From: Microbacterium sp. RU1D
Lineage (GTDB): Bacteria; Actinomycetota; Actinomycetes; Actinomycetales; Microbacteriaceae
Direction of reading: 5' to 3'
DNA length: 64,000 bases
NCBI RefSeq assembly: GCF_900156435.1
Contig: NZ_FTPQ01000002.1
Span: 186,001 to 250,000 of the forward strand
The stretch's first letter is position 1, and every line of letters begins with the position of its first letter. The translations under genes and the position numbers were made by a program. The notes under the pieces were generated by a model that saw only the letters and a list, made by a program, of their open reading frames with translations, ran no database searches and was not told the origin of the DNA. Shown here one piece after another: positions 10,704 through 19,878 of the stretch.

Positions 10704-12044
10704 ATGACCATCGACATCACCGGCCGCTCGGCATCCGAGATCGCCGCCGGCCTGCGCACGCGCATCGAACGCGGAGAGCTTCCCCCGGGCACGCTCCTGC
10801 CGCCCGTCCGCACGCTCGCGGCCGAGCGGGGGGTGAACCGGAACACCGTCGTGGCGGCGTATCGCCAGCTCGCGCAGGCGGGGCTCGTCGAAGCCCGCGG
10901 ACGCGGCGGGACGCGGGTCGCCGACCGCGCCGCCGTCGCGCAGGAGGGCTACGCGCCCGACACCGTGCTGCGCGACGTCGGCACGGGCAACCCCGACCCC
11001 GCGCTCATCCCCGACCCGACGGCCGCCCTCGCCCGCTCCGCGCGCCCGGTGCTGTACGGCGAGCCGGTCATCGACCCCGGTCTGGAAGCGTGGGCGCGGG
11101 CGTGGATGGCCGAACAGCTCCCCCACGACGACATGCGCATCACCGTCACGAGCGGTGCGAGCGATGCCATCGAGCGGCTGCTCGCGCAGGCGCTGCAGCG
11201 CGACGACGCGGTCGCGCTGGAGGACCCGTGCTTCCTGTCGGCGCTGCACACCGTGCGCACCGGCGGGTATCGCGCGGTGCCCGTCCCGGTGGATGCCGAG
11301 GGCATGACCGTCGACGGGTTGCGCGCCGCGTTGGACGCCGGGGTGAGGGCCGTCATCGTCACGCCGAGGGCGCACAATCCCACCGGCGCGAGCCTCAGTG
11401 CCGAGCGCGCGGCGGCGCTCCGCGAGGTCCTCGTCGCGCACCCCTATGTGCTCGTGGTCGAGGACGACCACTTCTCCCTGCTGTCGCGGGCGCGGCTGCA
11501 GTCGGTGATCGGCGCCTCCCAACGACGGTGGGCGCGCATCCGCTCGATGTCGAAGTTCCTCGGACCCGACACCTGCCTCGCCGTCACGGCATCCGATGCC
11601 GACACCGCCGACGGCCTCGCCGTGCGCCTCACCCCCGGGACGACGTGGGTGAGCCACATCCTGCAGCGTCTGACGCTCGCTCTCGTCACCGACGACGAGG
11701 TGCGCACGGGCATCGAGCGCGCCGCCGTCCACTACGCCGATCGCAACGCCGCTTTCGCTCGGGCCCTCACCGACCGGGGGGTTCCGGTCTCTCCCGGCGA
11801 CGGCCTCAACCTGTGGGTGCCGCTGCCGGTAGCGGCCCCGCGCGTGCGCGAGGAGCTCATGCACCGCGGATGGTTGGTGCGCGAGGGCGATCCGTTCTTC
11901 CTCGGTGAGAGCGACCACGGCGCTTTCCTGCGCCTCACCGTCCACGACCTCGACGAGGCCTCGGCCCACGCCCTGGCCGACGACCTCGCGCGGGCGTGCC
12001 GGGTGCTCCGGGCGGACGCGGGAAGTGGAAGGATCGAGGCATGA
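10704..12044 (+). CDS. MocR/PdxR-type regulator (GntR wHTH fused to aminotransferase fold)
   Basis: 446-aa fusion protein. Residues 1 to about 75 form a GntR winged helix (EIAAGLRTRIERGELPPGTLLPPVRTLA and VNRNTVVAAYRQLAQAGLVEARG). The remainder is a fold-type I aminotransferase domain with NPTG (about 225), VVEDDHFS and the PLP lysine in SMSKFLGPD (Lys284). MocR proteins sense PLP or PLP-amino-acid adducts. Its position, divergent from pdxST and overlapping a pyridoxal kinase gene, suggests PdxR-like control of vitamin B6 genes. The aminotransferase portion is compact. Target genes other than its neighbours cannot be told from sequence. Confidence 0.85.
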   Translation: MTIDITGRSASEIAAGLRTRIERGELPPGTLLPPVRTLAAERGVNRNTVVAAYRQLAQAGLVEARGRGGTRVADRAAVAQEGYAPDTVLRDVGTGNPDPALIPDPTAALARSARPVLYGEPVIDPGLEAWARAWMAEQLPHDDMRITVTSGASDAIERLLAQALQRDDAVALEDPCFLSALHTVRTGGYRAVPVPVDAEGMTVDGLRAALDAGVRAVIVTPRAHNPTGASLSAERAAALREVLVAHPYVLVVEDDHFSLLSRARLQSVIGASQRRWARIRSMSKFLGPDTCLAVTASDADTADGLAVRLTPGTTWVSHILQRLTLALVTDDEVRTGIERAAVHYADRNAAFARALTDRGVPVSPGDGLNLWVPLPVAAPRVREELMHRGWLVREGDPFFLGESDHGAFLRLTVHDLDEASAHALADDLARACRVLRADAGSGRIEA

Positions 12045-12892
12045 AGGTTCTCTCGATCCAGTCCGCCGTCGCGTACGGGCACGTCGGCAACTCCGCCGCC
12101 GTCTTCCCCCTCCAGCGCATCGGCGTCGAGGTGCTGCCCGTGTACACGGTGAACTTCTCGAACCACACCGGCTACGGCGCCTGGCGCGGACCGCTCATCT
12201 CCCCCGACGATGTCGCAGCCGTGATCGCGGGCATCGAGGAACGTGGCATCTTCCCCGAGATCGACGTGGTGCTGTCGGGCTACCAGGGCGGCGAGGGCAT
12301 CGGCGACGTCATCATCGACGCCGTCTCGCGCGTGAAGAAGGCCAATCCGGATGCCGTCTACGCCTGCGACCCGGTCATGGGCAACGCCAGGTCCGGCTGC
12401 TTCGTCGCACCGGCCATCCCCGAGCTGCTGCGCGAGCGCGTCGTGCCCACGGCCGACATCATCACGCCCAACCAGTTCGAGCTCGGCTTCCTCACCGGCA
12501 CCGAGCCCGGAAGCATCGACTCGACCCTCGCGTCGGCCGACCTTGTGCGCGCGCGAGGTCCGCGTACCGTCCTGGTCACGAGCGTCGAGCGGCCCGACCG
12601 CGAGGCCGACACGATCGAGATGATGGTGATCGACGACGCCGGCGCATGGATCGTGCAGACGCCGCTCATCCCGATGAAGGCGAACGGCTCGGGCGACGTC
12701 ACCGCCGCGCTCTTCACGGCGCACTACCGCCGCACGGGCGACGCGGCCGACGCCCTGGCGCGCACAGCCTCGAGCGTGTTCGACCTGCTGTCGAACACGT
12801 ACGAGTCCGGATCGCGCGAACTGCGCCTCGTGGAGTCGCAGGAGGCCTACGCCCACCCGCGCCTCCAGTTCGACGTGCGCCAGGTCCGCTGA
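12041..12892 (+). CDS. pdxY: Pyridoxal kinase PdxY
   Basis: ATP-dependent pyridoxal kinase of the PdxK/PdxY group, 283 aa. It opens with VLSIQSAVAYGHVGNSAAVFPLQRIG and carries SGYQGG, the CDPVMGN phosphate-binding segment, and the anion-hole motif KANGSGDVTAALF with the catalytic Asp. The ATG overlaps the stop of the MocR gene (ATGA), placing salvage of B6 vitamers under the same transcript as its presumed regulator. An upstream in-frame ATG at 11996 would run into the regulator gene and is rejected. Confidence 0.95.
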   Translation: MKVLSIQSAVAYGHVGNSAAVFPLQRIGVEVLPVYTVNFSNHTGYGAWRGPLISPDDVAAVIAGIEERGIFPEIDVVLSGYQGGEGIGDVIIDAVSRVKKANPDAVYACDPVMGNARSGCFVAPAIPELLRERVVPTADIITPNQFELGFLTGTEPGSIDSTLASADLVRARGPRTVLVTSVERPDREADTIEMMVIDDAGAWIVQTPLIPMKANGSGDVTAALFTAHYRRTGDAADALARTASSVFDLLSNTYESGSRELRLVESQEAYAHPRLQFDVRQVR

Positions 12893-12978
12893 GACGACGA
12901 CGATCGCCCGATCGCACCGACGGGCTCAGCACCCGTCCCGCGACCGGCTGAATGGGCATCTCCTCGCTGCACAGCGAG

Positions 12979-13000
12979 GTCCCTGAGCCTGTCGAAGGGA
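12979..13000. repeat. Single copy of a CTGAGCCTGTCGAAGGG-type dispersed repeat
   Basis: The intergenic segment carries CCCTGAGCCTGTCGAAGGG followed by ATCGGGCGC. The same core, in degraded form, recurs in the repeat array around 51528-51783. Sequences of this type are scattered between genes in Microbacteriaceae and often lie where converging genes end, as here between pdxY and the lipoprotein gene. Confidence 0.5.
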
Positions 13001-13037
13001 TCGGGCGCACCGATGCGACGTCCGGCGCGGCTGTTCG

Positions 13038-13643
13038 TCAGCCCCCGTACACCTGCTGGTACGCCGCCACCCACGCGTCGCCGTCATCGGGGCAGAGGAA
13101 CGTCGTGCCGAACACCATCACGCTCGCGACGTTGGCCTCGGCCTTCTTCCGTGCATCGTCATCGAGCCCGGTCGGGATCAGCTGAGCGAACAGGGGCGAC
13201 GTCGAGACATGCGCGACGAGGGTCGAGGAGTCGACCTCGTGTCGGCTGAGGATCGCCGTCTCGCACGCATCGCCGGCGAGGGCGAGGGAGAGGTTCTCGT
13301 CGGAAGCGGTCCACGTAGCACCCTGCTCTTCGACATAGGCCCGTTGCTGCGCGATGAAGTCCTGCTGAGCCGGGGTCACTGCGACGAGCGGGGTGCCGTC
13401 CATGGGGAGCTGCTGCTCGCGGAAGAATTCGTCGCGTTCGGTGAACACGTCGGAGAAGTCGTCCGGGTCGGCGGTCGCCTCCTCCCCCGGAGCCGACGGC
13501 TGCGCCGCGGTCGGGGTCGCCGCAGGGGCCTCCGCAGCGTCGCCGCCCTCGAGCGGGCTCGGAAGCGGAATGCACGCGGTCGTCGCCGTCAGCACGGCGG
13601 CGAGCGTCAACGAGAGCACGAGGGGGCGAGTCCGAGCGTTCAT
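13038..13643 (-). CDS. Predicted lipoprotein of unknown function (DUF732-like C-terminus)
   Basis: 201 aa with a lipoprotein signal: MNARTRPLVLSLTLAAVLTATTAC, where Cys24 is the probable lipidation site. An Ala/Pro/Thr-rich linker follows (about 35-60), then a globular domain containing two more cysteines (DACETAIL and FLCPDDGDAWV), which could form a disulfide outside the cell. The ending MVFGTTFLCP..AAYQQVYGG resembles DUF732 proteins of Actinobacteria. The match is by appearance only. It is a monocistronic minus-strand gene next to the HIT gene. Confidence 0.75.
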   Translation of the reverse strand: MNARTRPLVLSLTLAAVLTATTACIPLPSPLEGGDAAEAPAATPTAAQPSAPGEEATADPDDFSDVFTERDEFFREQQLPMDGTPLVAVTPAQQDFIAQQRAYVEEQGATWTASDENLSLALAGDACETAILSRHEVDSSTLVAHVSTSPLFAQLIPTGLDDDARKKAEANVASVMVFGTTFLCPDDGDAWVAAYQQVYGG

Positions 13644-13700
13644 GGGACCACCGTAGCCAGCACGACCCCGCGGCGAGCGGGGGTTGTGGACAACGCCGGT

Positions 13701-14282
13701 TCAGGCGTCCCACGCCTCCGACACCGCGCGGCGGACGTCGCCGAGCAGCTGCGGCAGCGCCTTGGTCTTGGCGATGATCGGGAAGAAGTTCGCGTCCGAC
13801 GCCCAGCGCGGGACGATGTGCTGGTGGAGGTGACCGTCGACCCCTGCCCCCGCGATCGCCCCCTGGTTCATGCCCAGATTGAAACCGTCGCAGTTCGACA
13901 CCGCGCGCAGCACCCGCATCCCCCGCTGGGTGAGGGCGCCGATCTCGGCGACCTCCTCCTCGGTCGCCTGATCGTAGGTGGCGATGTGACGGTACGGGCA
14001 CACCAGGAGGTGGCCCGAGTTGTAGGGGAAGAGATTCAGCAGGACGTACGCCGTCTTCCCCCGCGCGACGATCAGACCGTCCTCGTCGCTCTTGTCGGGC
14101 GCCGCGCAGAACGGACAGTTCTTCTCCATCGGCTCGCGCCCGGCCGAGATGTACGCCATGCGGTGCGGAGTCCACAGGCGCTGGAACTCGTCGGGAACGC
14201 CCGGAAGGGTCGCGGCGTCGACCAGCTCGGCGTCGGTCGTCGCGGACGACTCCGCCCCGGCGGCATCCGGGCCGGTCGTCAC
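13701..14282 (-). CDS. HIT-family nucleotide hydrolase/phosphorylase (Ap4A phosphorylase-like)
   Basis: 193 aa with the histidine triad [10 protein letters not shown] near residues 148-157 and a zinc-binding pair in CPFCAAP near residue 57. The layout matches Mycobacterium tuberculosis Rv2613c, an Ap4A phosphorylase encoded directly after thrS, and the neighbourhood is identical here. The GTG start overlaps the thrS stop (GTGA), so the two are coupled. The role is probably disposal of dinucleoside polyphosphates made by aminoacyl-tRNA synthetases. Confidence 0.9.
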   Translation of the reverse strand: MTTGPDAAGAESSATTDAELVDAATLPGVPDEFQRLWTPHRMAYISAGREPMEKNCPFCAAPDKSDEDGLIVARGKTAYVLLNLFPYNSGHLLVCPYRHIATYDQATEEEVAEIGALTQRGMRVLRAVSNCDGFNLGMNQGAIAGAGVDGHLHQHIVPRWASDANFFPIIAKTKALPQLLGDVRRAVSEAWDA

Positions 14283-16264
14283 GCCAGGTCCTCGGCGGTG
14301 TTGACGAGCGTCCGCGCCGAGATCGCGCCGGTGATGCGCGAGACGGCCTCGTCGACGGGGATGCCGTTGAGCTGCGTTCCGTCGCGGAAGCGGAACGACA
14401 CCGTACCGGCCGCGCTGTCCTGCTCGCCGGCGATCAGCATGAGCGGCACCTTCTGCGTCGTGTGCGTGCGAATCTTCTTCTGCATGCGGTCATCGCTGTG
14501 GTCGGCCTCGGCGCGCACGCCCTTGGTCTTCAGATCGGCCACGATGCCCTGGAGGTAGTCGCCGTACTCGGCGGCCACCGGCACGGCCACGACCTGCACG
14601 GGCGCCAGCCACACCGGGAACGCACCCGCGTAGTGCTCGAGCAGGATGGCGAAGAAGCGCTCGACCGAGCCGAAGAGGGCGCGGTGAATCATCACCGGGC
14701 GGTGCTTCTCTCCGTCGGGACCCGTGTACTCGAGCTCGAAGCGCTCGGGCTGGTTGAAGTCGAGCTGGATGGTCGACATCTGCCACGTGCGGCCGATCGC
14801 GTCGCGCGCCTGCACCGAGATCTTGGGGCCGTAGAACGCTGCTCCGCCCGGATCGGGTACGAGCTGGAGGCCCGAGGCCTCGGCCACCTCGCGGAGGGTG
14901 TCCGTCGCCTCGGTCCAGAGGGCGTCGTCGCCGATGAACTTCGGATTGCCCTCCTCCTTCGTCGACAGCTCCAGGTAGAAGTCGTTGAGGCCGTAGTCGC
15001 GCAGCGTCTGCAGCACGAAGTCGAGGCTGTGGGTCAGCTCGCCCTTCACCTGGTCGGCGGTGACGTAGATGTGTGTGTCGTCCTGAGTCATGCCACGCAC
15101 GCGCGTCAGCCCCGCGAGGGTTCCGCTCTTCTCGTAGCGGTACACCGACCCGAACTCGCTCAGACGCAGGGGCAGCTCGCGGTAGCTGCGGCCGCGCGAG
15201 CGGAAGATCAGGTTGTGGAAGGGGCAGTTCATGGGCTTGAGGTAATACTCCTGGCCCTCGCGCGACACGTGCCCGTCGGCATCCACGACCTCGTCGAGGA
15301 CCATCGGGGGGTACATCCCGTCGGCGTACCACTGCAGGTGGCCGCTGGTCATGAACAGGTCGCCCTTGGTGATGTGCGGGGTGTTCACGACCTCGTAGCC
15401 GCTGGCGAGCAGGCGCTCGCGCATGTAGCGCTCGATCTCGTAGCGGATGATGCCGCCCTTGGGGTGGAACACCGAGAGCCCCGGACCGATCTCGTCGGGG
15501 AACGAGAAGAGGTCGAGCTCCTTGCCCAGCTTGCGGTGGTCGCGCTTCGCGGCCTCTTCGAGGCGGTGCTGGTAGGCCCGCAGCTCGTCCTTGGTGGGCC
15601 ACGCCGTGCCGTAGATGCGCTGCAGCTGCGGGTTCTTCTCGCTGCCGCGCCAGTAGGCGCCGGCGATGCGGGTGAGGTCCCAGCCGTTGCCGATCAGACG
15701 GGTACCGGGAACGTGCGGTCCGCGGCACAGGTCCTTCCACGCGGTCTCGCCGTCGCGGGTGACGTTGTCGTAGATCGTCAGCTCCCCGGCGCCGACCTCG
15801 ACCGACGCGCCCTCGGCGGCCTCAGCGGATCCGCCCTTGAGACCGATCAGCTCGAGCTTGAACGGCTCGTCGGCGAGCTCAGCGCGGGCCTCGTCGTCGG
15901 TGACGATGCGACGCACGAACCGCTGGTTCTCGCGGACGATGCGCTCCATCTCCTTCTTGATGACCTTGAGGTCGTCGGGAGTGAAGGGCTCGTCGACCTG
16001 GAAGTCGTAGTAGAAGCCGTCGGTGACGGGCGGGCCGATGCCGAGGTTCGCCTGGGGCTTGACACGCTGGACGGCCTGCGCGAGCACGTGCGCCGTCGAG
16101 TGGCGCAGGATCGAGAGACCGTCTGCGCTGTCGATGGTGACCGGCTCGACCTGGTCGTCGGCCGTCACGGTCGTGGCCAGGTCTTTCAGCTCCCCGTTGA
16201 CGCGCAGAGCGAGAACCGAACGGTCGGGGAAGAGGGCGAAGCCATCGGTGGGGAAATCAGTCAC
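14279..16264 (-). CDS. thrS: Threonyl-tRNA synthetase
   Basis: Class II aminoacyl-tRNA synthetase charging tRNA-Thr, 661 aa. Domains in order: N-terminal TGS-like region (about 1-60), the editing domain with [11 protein letters not shown] and the CRGPHVPGT segment, the catalytic core with zinc ligands in PMNCPFH, QDDTHIY and [12 protein letters not shown], and the C-terminal anticodon-binding domain ([15 protein letters not shown]). The editing motif HxxxH and its distal Cys are present. The start is GTG at 16264, and it diverges from the transporter gene with a 43-bp gap. No T-box leader is apparent. Confidence 0.97.
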   Translation of the reverse strand: MTDFPTDGFALFPDRSVLALRVNGELKDLATTVTADDQVEPVTIDSADGLSILRHSTAHVLAQAVQRVKPQANLGIGPPVTDGFYYDFQVDEPFTPDDLKVIKKEMERIVRENQRFVRRIVTDDEARAELADEPFKLELIGLKGGSAEAAEGASVEVGAGELTIYDNVTRDGETAWKDLCRGPHVPGTRLIGNGWDLTRIAGAYWRGSEKNPQLQRIYGTAWPTKDELRAYQHRLEEAAKRDHRKLGKELDLFSFPDEIGPGLSVFHPKGGIIRYEIERYMRERLLASGYEVVNTPHITKGDLFMTSGHLQWYADGMYPPMVLDEVVDADGHVSREGQEYYLKPMNCPFHNLIFRSRGRSYRELPLRLSEFGSVYRYEKSGTLAGLTRVRGMTQDDTHIYVTADQVKGELTHSLDFVLQTLRDYGLNDFYLELSTKEEGNPKFIGDDALWTEATDTLREVAEASGLQLVPDPGGAAFYGPKISVQARDAIGRTWQMSTIQLDFNQPERFELEYTGPDGEKHRPVMIHRALFGSVERFFAILLEHYAGAFPVWLAPVQVVAVPVAAEYGDYLQGIVADLKTKGVRAEADHSDDRMQKKIRTHTTQKVPLMLIAGEQDSAAGTVSFRFRDGTQLNGIPVDEAVSRITGAISARTLVNTAEDLA

Positions 16265-16307
16265 AGAACATCTCCTGAAGGGGTCCGTTCCAGGCTACCG
16301 GGCGGGC

Positions 16308-17498
16308 ATGGTCTCGACCGCACTGGACGTGCCCCATAGTGGAGCGGTGACTCTGGCCATCATCGGCGGCGTGCTCTGGATCCTCGGGATCGTCGCGCTG
16401 CTCACCGGCGCCTTCCCCGCAGGCGACGCCCTCGCTGTCGCCGACCGTGTCTGGCCCATCCTGCTGTTCGTCGTCGCCGTCACGATCGTGGCCGAACTGG
16501 CGTCCAAGGCGGGGCTGTTCGACGTGGTCGCCGCGCGCCTGGCGAAGATCGCGCGCGGGCGCACGGCCCTGCTGTGGGCGCTCGTCGTCCTGCTGGCGAC
16601 GGTGGCCACGGCGTTCCTGTCGCTCGACACCACCGCGGTGCTGTTGACGCCGGTGGTGGTGGCGATGGCGGTGGCCCGCAAGATGGATCCCCTGCCGTTC
16701 GCCTTCGTGACGGTGGTGCTCGCCAACACCGCCTCGCTCGTGCTGCCCGTGTCGAACCTCACGAACCTGCTGGCATCCGAGGCCCTCGGCGGAGGACACG
16801 ATCCGATCGCCTTTCTCGCGCTGCTCGGCCCGTCGGCGCTCATCGCAATCGCGGTGTCGGTCCTGGTGCTGACGGTCGTGTTCCTGCGGCGTCTGCCCCG
16901 CACCTATCCGGATGCCGCTGCCCCCACCGTCTCGGACCCCGTCCTCCTGCGCGTGTCGGGCATCGTCACGCTGGCGCTGCTGCCGCTGCTCGTGATCGGT
17001 CTCGAACCGTGGATGCCGGCCGTCGCCGCCGCCGTCGTGCTCGTCGTGACGTTCGCCCTGCGCGCGCCGAAAAGCCTCGGCATCCGGCTCGTCCCGTGGT
17101 CGCTGCTCGTGTTCGCCGGAGGGCTGTTCCTCGCGGTCGGGGCGCTCGAGGCGCTCGGAATCGGAAAGGTGACCACCGTGCTCGCGGGGACCGGCGACGA
17201 CCTCGGATCGCTGTGGCAGCTGGCCGGGGTGGGCGCTCTCGTGGCGAACGGGATCAACAACCTGCCCGCCTATCTCGCGCTGGAGTCGGTCGCGGGGTCG
17301 CCCGTGCGCCTCGCGGCGTTGCTCATCGGCGTCAACGCCGGCCCGATCGTGACGCCGTGGGCGTCGCTCGCGACGCTCCTGTGGCACGACCGGCTGGTCG
17401 CGGCGGGCGTCGAGGTGCGGTGGAGCAGGTTCGTCGTGCTGGGTGCCGTGATCGCCCCGCTGATCCTGCTGCTCGCCGTCGTCCCGCTCGCCCTGTGA
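16308..17498 (+). CDS. ArsB/NhaD-superfamily membrane transporter (SLC13-type permease)
   Basis: About 396 aa and almost wholly hydrophobic, with about 10-11 predicted helices. Features of the ion-transporter superfamily include DTTAVLLTPVVVAMA, the paired LPVSNLTNLLASE segment and the second repeat VANGINNLPAYLAL, so the two inverted halves are present. Family members move arsenite, sodium/proton, citrate or sulfate. The substrate cannot be assigned, and no arsR or arsC gene lies nearby. The start is uncertain: ATG 16308, or GTG 16347, which gives MTLAIIGG. Confidence 0.8.
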   Translation: MVSTALDVPHSGAVTLAIIGGVLWILGIVALLTGAFPAGDALAVADRVWPILLFVVAVTIVAELASKAGLFDVVAARLAKIARGRTALLWALVVLLATVATAFLSLDTTAVLLTPVVVAMAVARKMDPLPFAFVTVVLANTASLVLPVSNLTNLLASEALGGGHDPIAFLALLGPSALIAIAVSVLVLTVVFLRRLPRTYPDAAAPTVSDPVLLRVSGIVTLALLPLLVIGLEPWMPAVAAAVVLVVTFALRAPKSLGIRLVPWSLLVFAGGLFLAVGALEALGIGKVTTVLAGTGDDLGSLWQLAGVGALVANGINNLPAYLALESVAGSPVRLAALLIGVNAGPIVTPWASLATLLWHDRLVAAGVEVRWSRFVVLGAVIAPLILLLAVVPLAL

Positions 17499-17501
17499 GG
17501 A

Positions 17502-17894
17502 TCAGTCCTCGTACGTGCGCGACCAGGCCTTGCGCGGCTCGATGAACCAGACGGCCAGACCCGTTCGCATGCCGTAGGGCCCGCCGGTGTAGAGCGCCGA
17601 GATCCGGTCGATGTAGGGCAGGGCGGCGTCGCCGTCGATGCGTCGCACCGCCTCTCCCCGCACGAAGGCCATCGAGTACGGGTTGTCGGCTCCGGTCACC
17701 GAGATCGCGACGCGCGGGTCGCGGCGGAGGTTGCGGTCTTTCAGCGTGTCGATCTCGGTGAAGATCATGAGTCGGTCGCCGTCGACCCCCACCCACAGCG
17801 GGATGGAGTGCGGGGAGCCGTCCTTCATGAGTGTCGCGAGGTGCGCCACGGCATCCGTTTCGAAAAAGGGCTTCGCGTCGTTCCAGTCCGTCAT
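17502..17894 (-). CDS. PPOX-class flavin/F420-dependent enzyme (TIGR03618-like)
   Basis: 130-aa split-beta-barrel protein of the pyridoxamine 5'-phosphate oxidase-like superfamily: AVAHLATLMKDGSPHSIPLWVGVDGDRLMIFTEIDTLKDRNLRRDPRVAISV. Members bind FMN or F420 and reduce varied substrates. It starts at ATG 17894 (MTDWNDAKPFF); the frame upstream is arginine-rich read-through. The stop lies four bases from the stop of the convergent transporter gene. A second PPOX-fold gene lies about 600 bp upstream. Confidence 0.85.
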   Translation of the reverse strand: MTDWNDAKPFFETDAVAHLATLMKDGSPHSIPLWVGVDGDRLMIFTEIDTLKDRNLRRDPRVAISVTGADNPYSMAFVRGEAVRRIDGDAALPYIDRISALYTGGPYGMRTGLAVWFIEPRKAWSRTYED

Positions 17895-17934
17895 GTGGGA
17901 GAGAACGCCCGTCGCGGCTCTCGGCATTCCGGGT

Positions 17935-18318
17935 TCAGGAGTGCGCGCTCGCCCCGACCTGCTCGTTCGGTACCTCGCGGAAGACCATCTCCTCGCGCTG
18001 CGCACTCTCGCGCGGCGCGGATTCGTCCGGCTCGGGGATCACGTAGAGACCGCGCCCGGAATTGGCGTTGTACGAGAGCGCGTGCAGCCAGGCGGGGCTC
18101 AGTTGGGGCGTCCGGCTGCCGTGATATTTGAACACCAGCGAGACGTTCGGATGGATGTACACCGTCGTGCGCCCGCCGCCGGTGCTGATGTCGTCCTTCC
18201 ACGTGAAGGGGAACGACTCTCCCCGGCGGACCTTGGCCATGATCACGGCCTGCAGGTGCGCGAGCAGGCGATCCTCGAAGTCGACCTTGACGTTCCCGTC
18301 GTAGATGAACTTGCCCAT
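17935..18318 (-). CDS. Small conserved Microbacteriaceae protein (DUF7882-like)
   Basis: 127 aa starting MGKFIYDGNVKVDFEDRLLAHLQAVIMAKVRRGE, followed by FPFTWKDD, GGGRTTVYIHPNVSLVFKYHG and a C-terminal acidic tail. Proteins with this start are frequent small paralogues in Microbacteriaceae and are often mislabelled as ATP-dependent DNA ligases; current family naming is DUF7882. There is no catalytic signature and no ligase motif. The start is ATG 18318; the longer frame upstream is rejected because the conserved block begins at MGKF. Function unknown. Confidence 0.75.
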   Translation of the reverse strand: MGKFIYDGNVKVDFEDRLLAHLQAVIMAKVRRGESFPFTWKDDISTGGGRTTVYIHPNVSLVFKYHGSRTPQLSPAWLHALSYNANSGRGLYVIPEPDESAPRESAQREEMVFREVPNEQVGASAHS

Positions 18319-18511
18319 GATGACCCCTTGATGCTCCTCCCCAGCCGCGCGCATCTCCAGGCGAGAAATTCGAACGCGGTGGCCGAGGGATCCATCGTCG
18401 TTTCTCCAAGCACTGTCCCGCAAAAAGAGCCCCGCGCCCACCCCTTGCCTCCGGAGTCGTTTCGCAGGTAGGGCTCAACCAGCGGCGCGCGCCCCGCGGG
18501 ATGCCGCGACG

Positions 18512-18925
18512 TCAGGTGGAACGGGAGATGCGGATGATCACGCGATCCCCGGGCTTGCGTTGAAGCCGCCGCACGAGCACCTCGAAACCGAGGATCAACC
18601 GATACTGCAGGCCGTACTTGCGGCGAAGGGCGGTGTGGGCGCGCACGTCCTCGGTGGCCGGACCCGATATACGAGCATGGGCCTCAACCGTGTGGGCATC
18701 CGGGTCCACCGCGCCCATGCGACTGCACGGGCGCAGCGTGACTCGAGGGTCGTTGCGCAGGCGCTTGACCTTACCCGTCGACCGTTCGCTGGTGACGACG
18801 AGTTCGTCCCCGTCCCGTGCGATCCACACCGGAACAGCGACCACGGCGCCGTTCTTGCGATAGGTGCCGAGGGAGACAAAGGACGACGAGGCGATCTCAC
18901 GCCAGTGGGTGTCGGGGACCGTCAT
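18512..18925 (-). CDS. PPOX-class F420-dependent oxidoreductase
   Basis: 137-aa split-barrel protein: FVSLGTYRKNGAVVAVPVWIARDGDELVVTSERSTGKVKRLRNDPRVTLRPC is the FMN/F420-binding half, followed by a basic C-terminus. It belongs to the TIGR03666-like PPOX group. It stands alone on the minus strand, with a low-GC surrounding region downstream on the opposite strand. Cofactor choice (F420 or FMN) cannot be decided. A CofE-like ligase gene elsewhere in this window is weak circumstantial support for F420. Confidence 0.85.
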   Translation of the reverse strand: MTVPDTHWREIASSSFVSLGTYRKNGAVVAVPVWIARDGDELVVTSERSTGKVKRLRNDPRVTLRPCSRMGAVDPDAHTVEAHARISGPATEDVRAHTALRRKYGLQYRLILGFEVLVRRLQRKPGDRVIIRISRST

Positions 18926-19055
18926 GTCTCCACGCTAGTGGGGCCTCGTGCATCCACCCAGGGCTTGCATCGGGCTCCGGATGCCGAGGTCGATTCGCGA
19001 AGAGCTTGTTGGGAGCGCTTCCATGGTGGCGTGCTCGCGCCCTATGCTCGCGGCC

Positions 19056-19238
19056 ATGGGGAGCTACGACGTACCGCAGGTGGGGCCTGTGATCGTTTCA
19101 CTGCAGACGTATCGATTCGGGTTGACCAACGAGTCGCTGACGACGCTGGCGTCCGCGCACCGGGTGAACGGCCAGCCGCTGGATGTCGTGGATCACGAGA
19201 GAGTCGCGCAGTACCTGCAAAGCATCGCCGTGATCTGA
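19056..19238 (+). CDS. Small ORF, 60 aa, unrecognised
   Basis: ATG 19056 opens a 60-codon frame MGSYDVPQVGPVIVSLQTYRF...DHERVAQYLQSIAVI. The composition looks protein-like, with few Arg/Pro runs and a balanced residue mix, unlike the shadow frames around it. No clear ribosome-binding site precedes it. It could be a genuine small protein or the remnant of a larger gene at the edge of a gene-poor stretch. No family recognised. Confidence 0.35.
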   Translation: MGSYDVPQVGPVIVSLQTYRFGLTNESLTTLASAHRVNGQPLDVVDHERVAQYLQSIAVI

Positions 19239-19395
19239 GCGGGAGCACGACGGCGCCGGGTGTTGCACGTCCGTCGAATACGCCCTTCATGGGACTGCTG
19301 TGCCGAACCTCAACGCGGGCGCAAGGAATGCGCAACGGAGCCATAAGACCGGGCGCGACCTGTCCCCCATTCGGTGGACATGGGATAACGTCGCC

Positions 19396-19447
19396 TTGTT
19401 CCCGCCGCCAGGCACTCCGCAGCCCCCCTTACTGGCGGCGGGAACAA
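19396..19447. repeat. 16-bp perfect inverted repeat with 20-nt loop
   Basis: TTGTTCCCGCCGCCAG at 19396-19411 is repeated as its exact reverse complement at 19432-19447, separated by 20 nt. This would form a strong hairpin in RNA. No gene overlaps it, and no U-tract follows on either strand. It could be part of a structured RNA, a remnant mobile-element end pair or a protein-binding site. Confidence 0.55.
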
Positions 19448-19645
19448 CCACTCCCCCGCATCGATCGTCATCGTCGTCCGTGAGCGGCGCGGGAATTCCC
19501 GGCGGCGAACGAGCCGCTGTCGCGCGCGGTGCGCGCGGCTGGAGAGCGCGTCACTCGGGTCGCTGATATGTCCGTGCGAGCGGATGACTCTGCGGGACAT
19601 CGTCGTGTCGCTGACGGTCACCCCCGTGCGGGACGGCTGAACCGC

Positions 19646-19690
19646 GATCCTCATCGTCGATGCTCATCGATCCTCATCGTCGATGCTCAT
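19646..19690. repeat. 23-bp tandem duplication
   Basis: The 22-base string beginning GATCCTCATCGTCG and ending ATGCTCAT occurs at 19646-19667 and again at 19669-19690, giving a period of 23 bp. Two copies only; no coding role seen. Confidence 0.7.
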
Positions 19691-19844
19691 GGAGCGGCCG
19701 CGGGCAGCCGGTGGTTCTCGGCCCCGGGCGCCGGCACGCATCCGCTTGCCATGCAGCGCGCGAGCTCACCCAGGATCAGGCGATCTCGATGCGCACAGCT
19801 GGTCGCTTGAGCGCGGACGGGGGTGAGCGCCTCGTCCGTGCACG

Positions 19845-19872
19845 AAAAAACCCCCGGCGAGCCGGGGGTTTC
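19845..19872 (-). terminator. Rho-independent terminator of the tRNA transcript
   Basis: AACCCCCGGC and GCCGGGGGTT form a long GC stem (19849-19870). On the minus strand the stem is followed by six T residues. It lies 7 bp past the 3' end of tRNA-Val(GAC), the last of three minus-strand tRNA genes. Confidence 0.85.
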
Positions 19873-19878
19873 ATTCGG

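Larger units (their letters stand above)
19239..19844. other. Gene-poor stretch next to tRNA cluster
   Basis: About 600 bp with no credible protein gene on either strand. It holds a 16-bp perfect inverted repeat (19396-19447), a 12-bp palindrome CGGGAATTCCCG near 19489, and a 23-bp unit present twice in tandem (19646-19690). The composition is more mixed than the neighbouring coding DNA. It ends at the terminator of the minus-strand tRNA genes. Confidence 0.6.
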
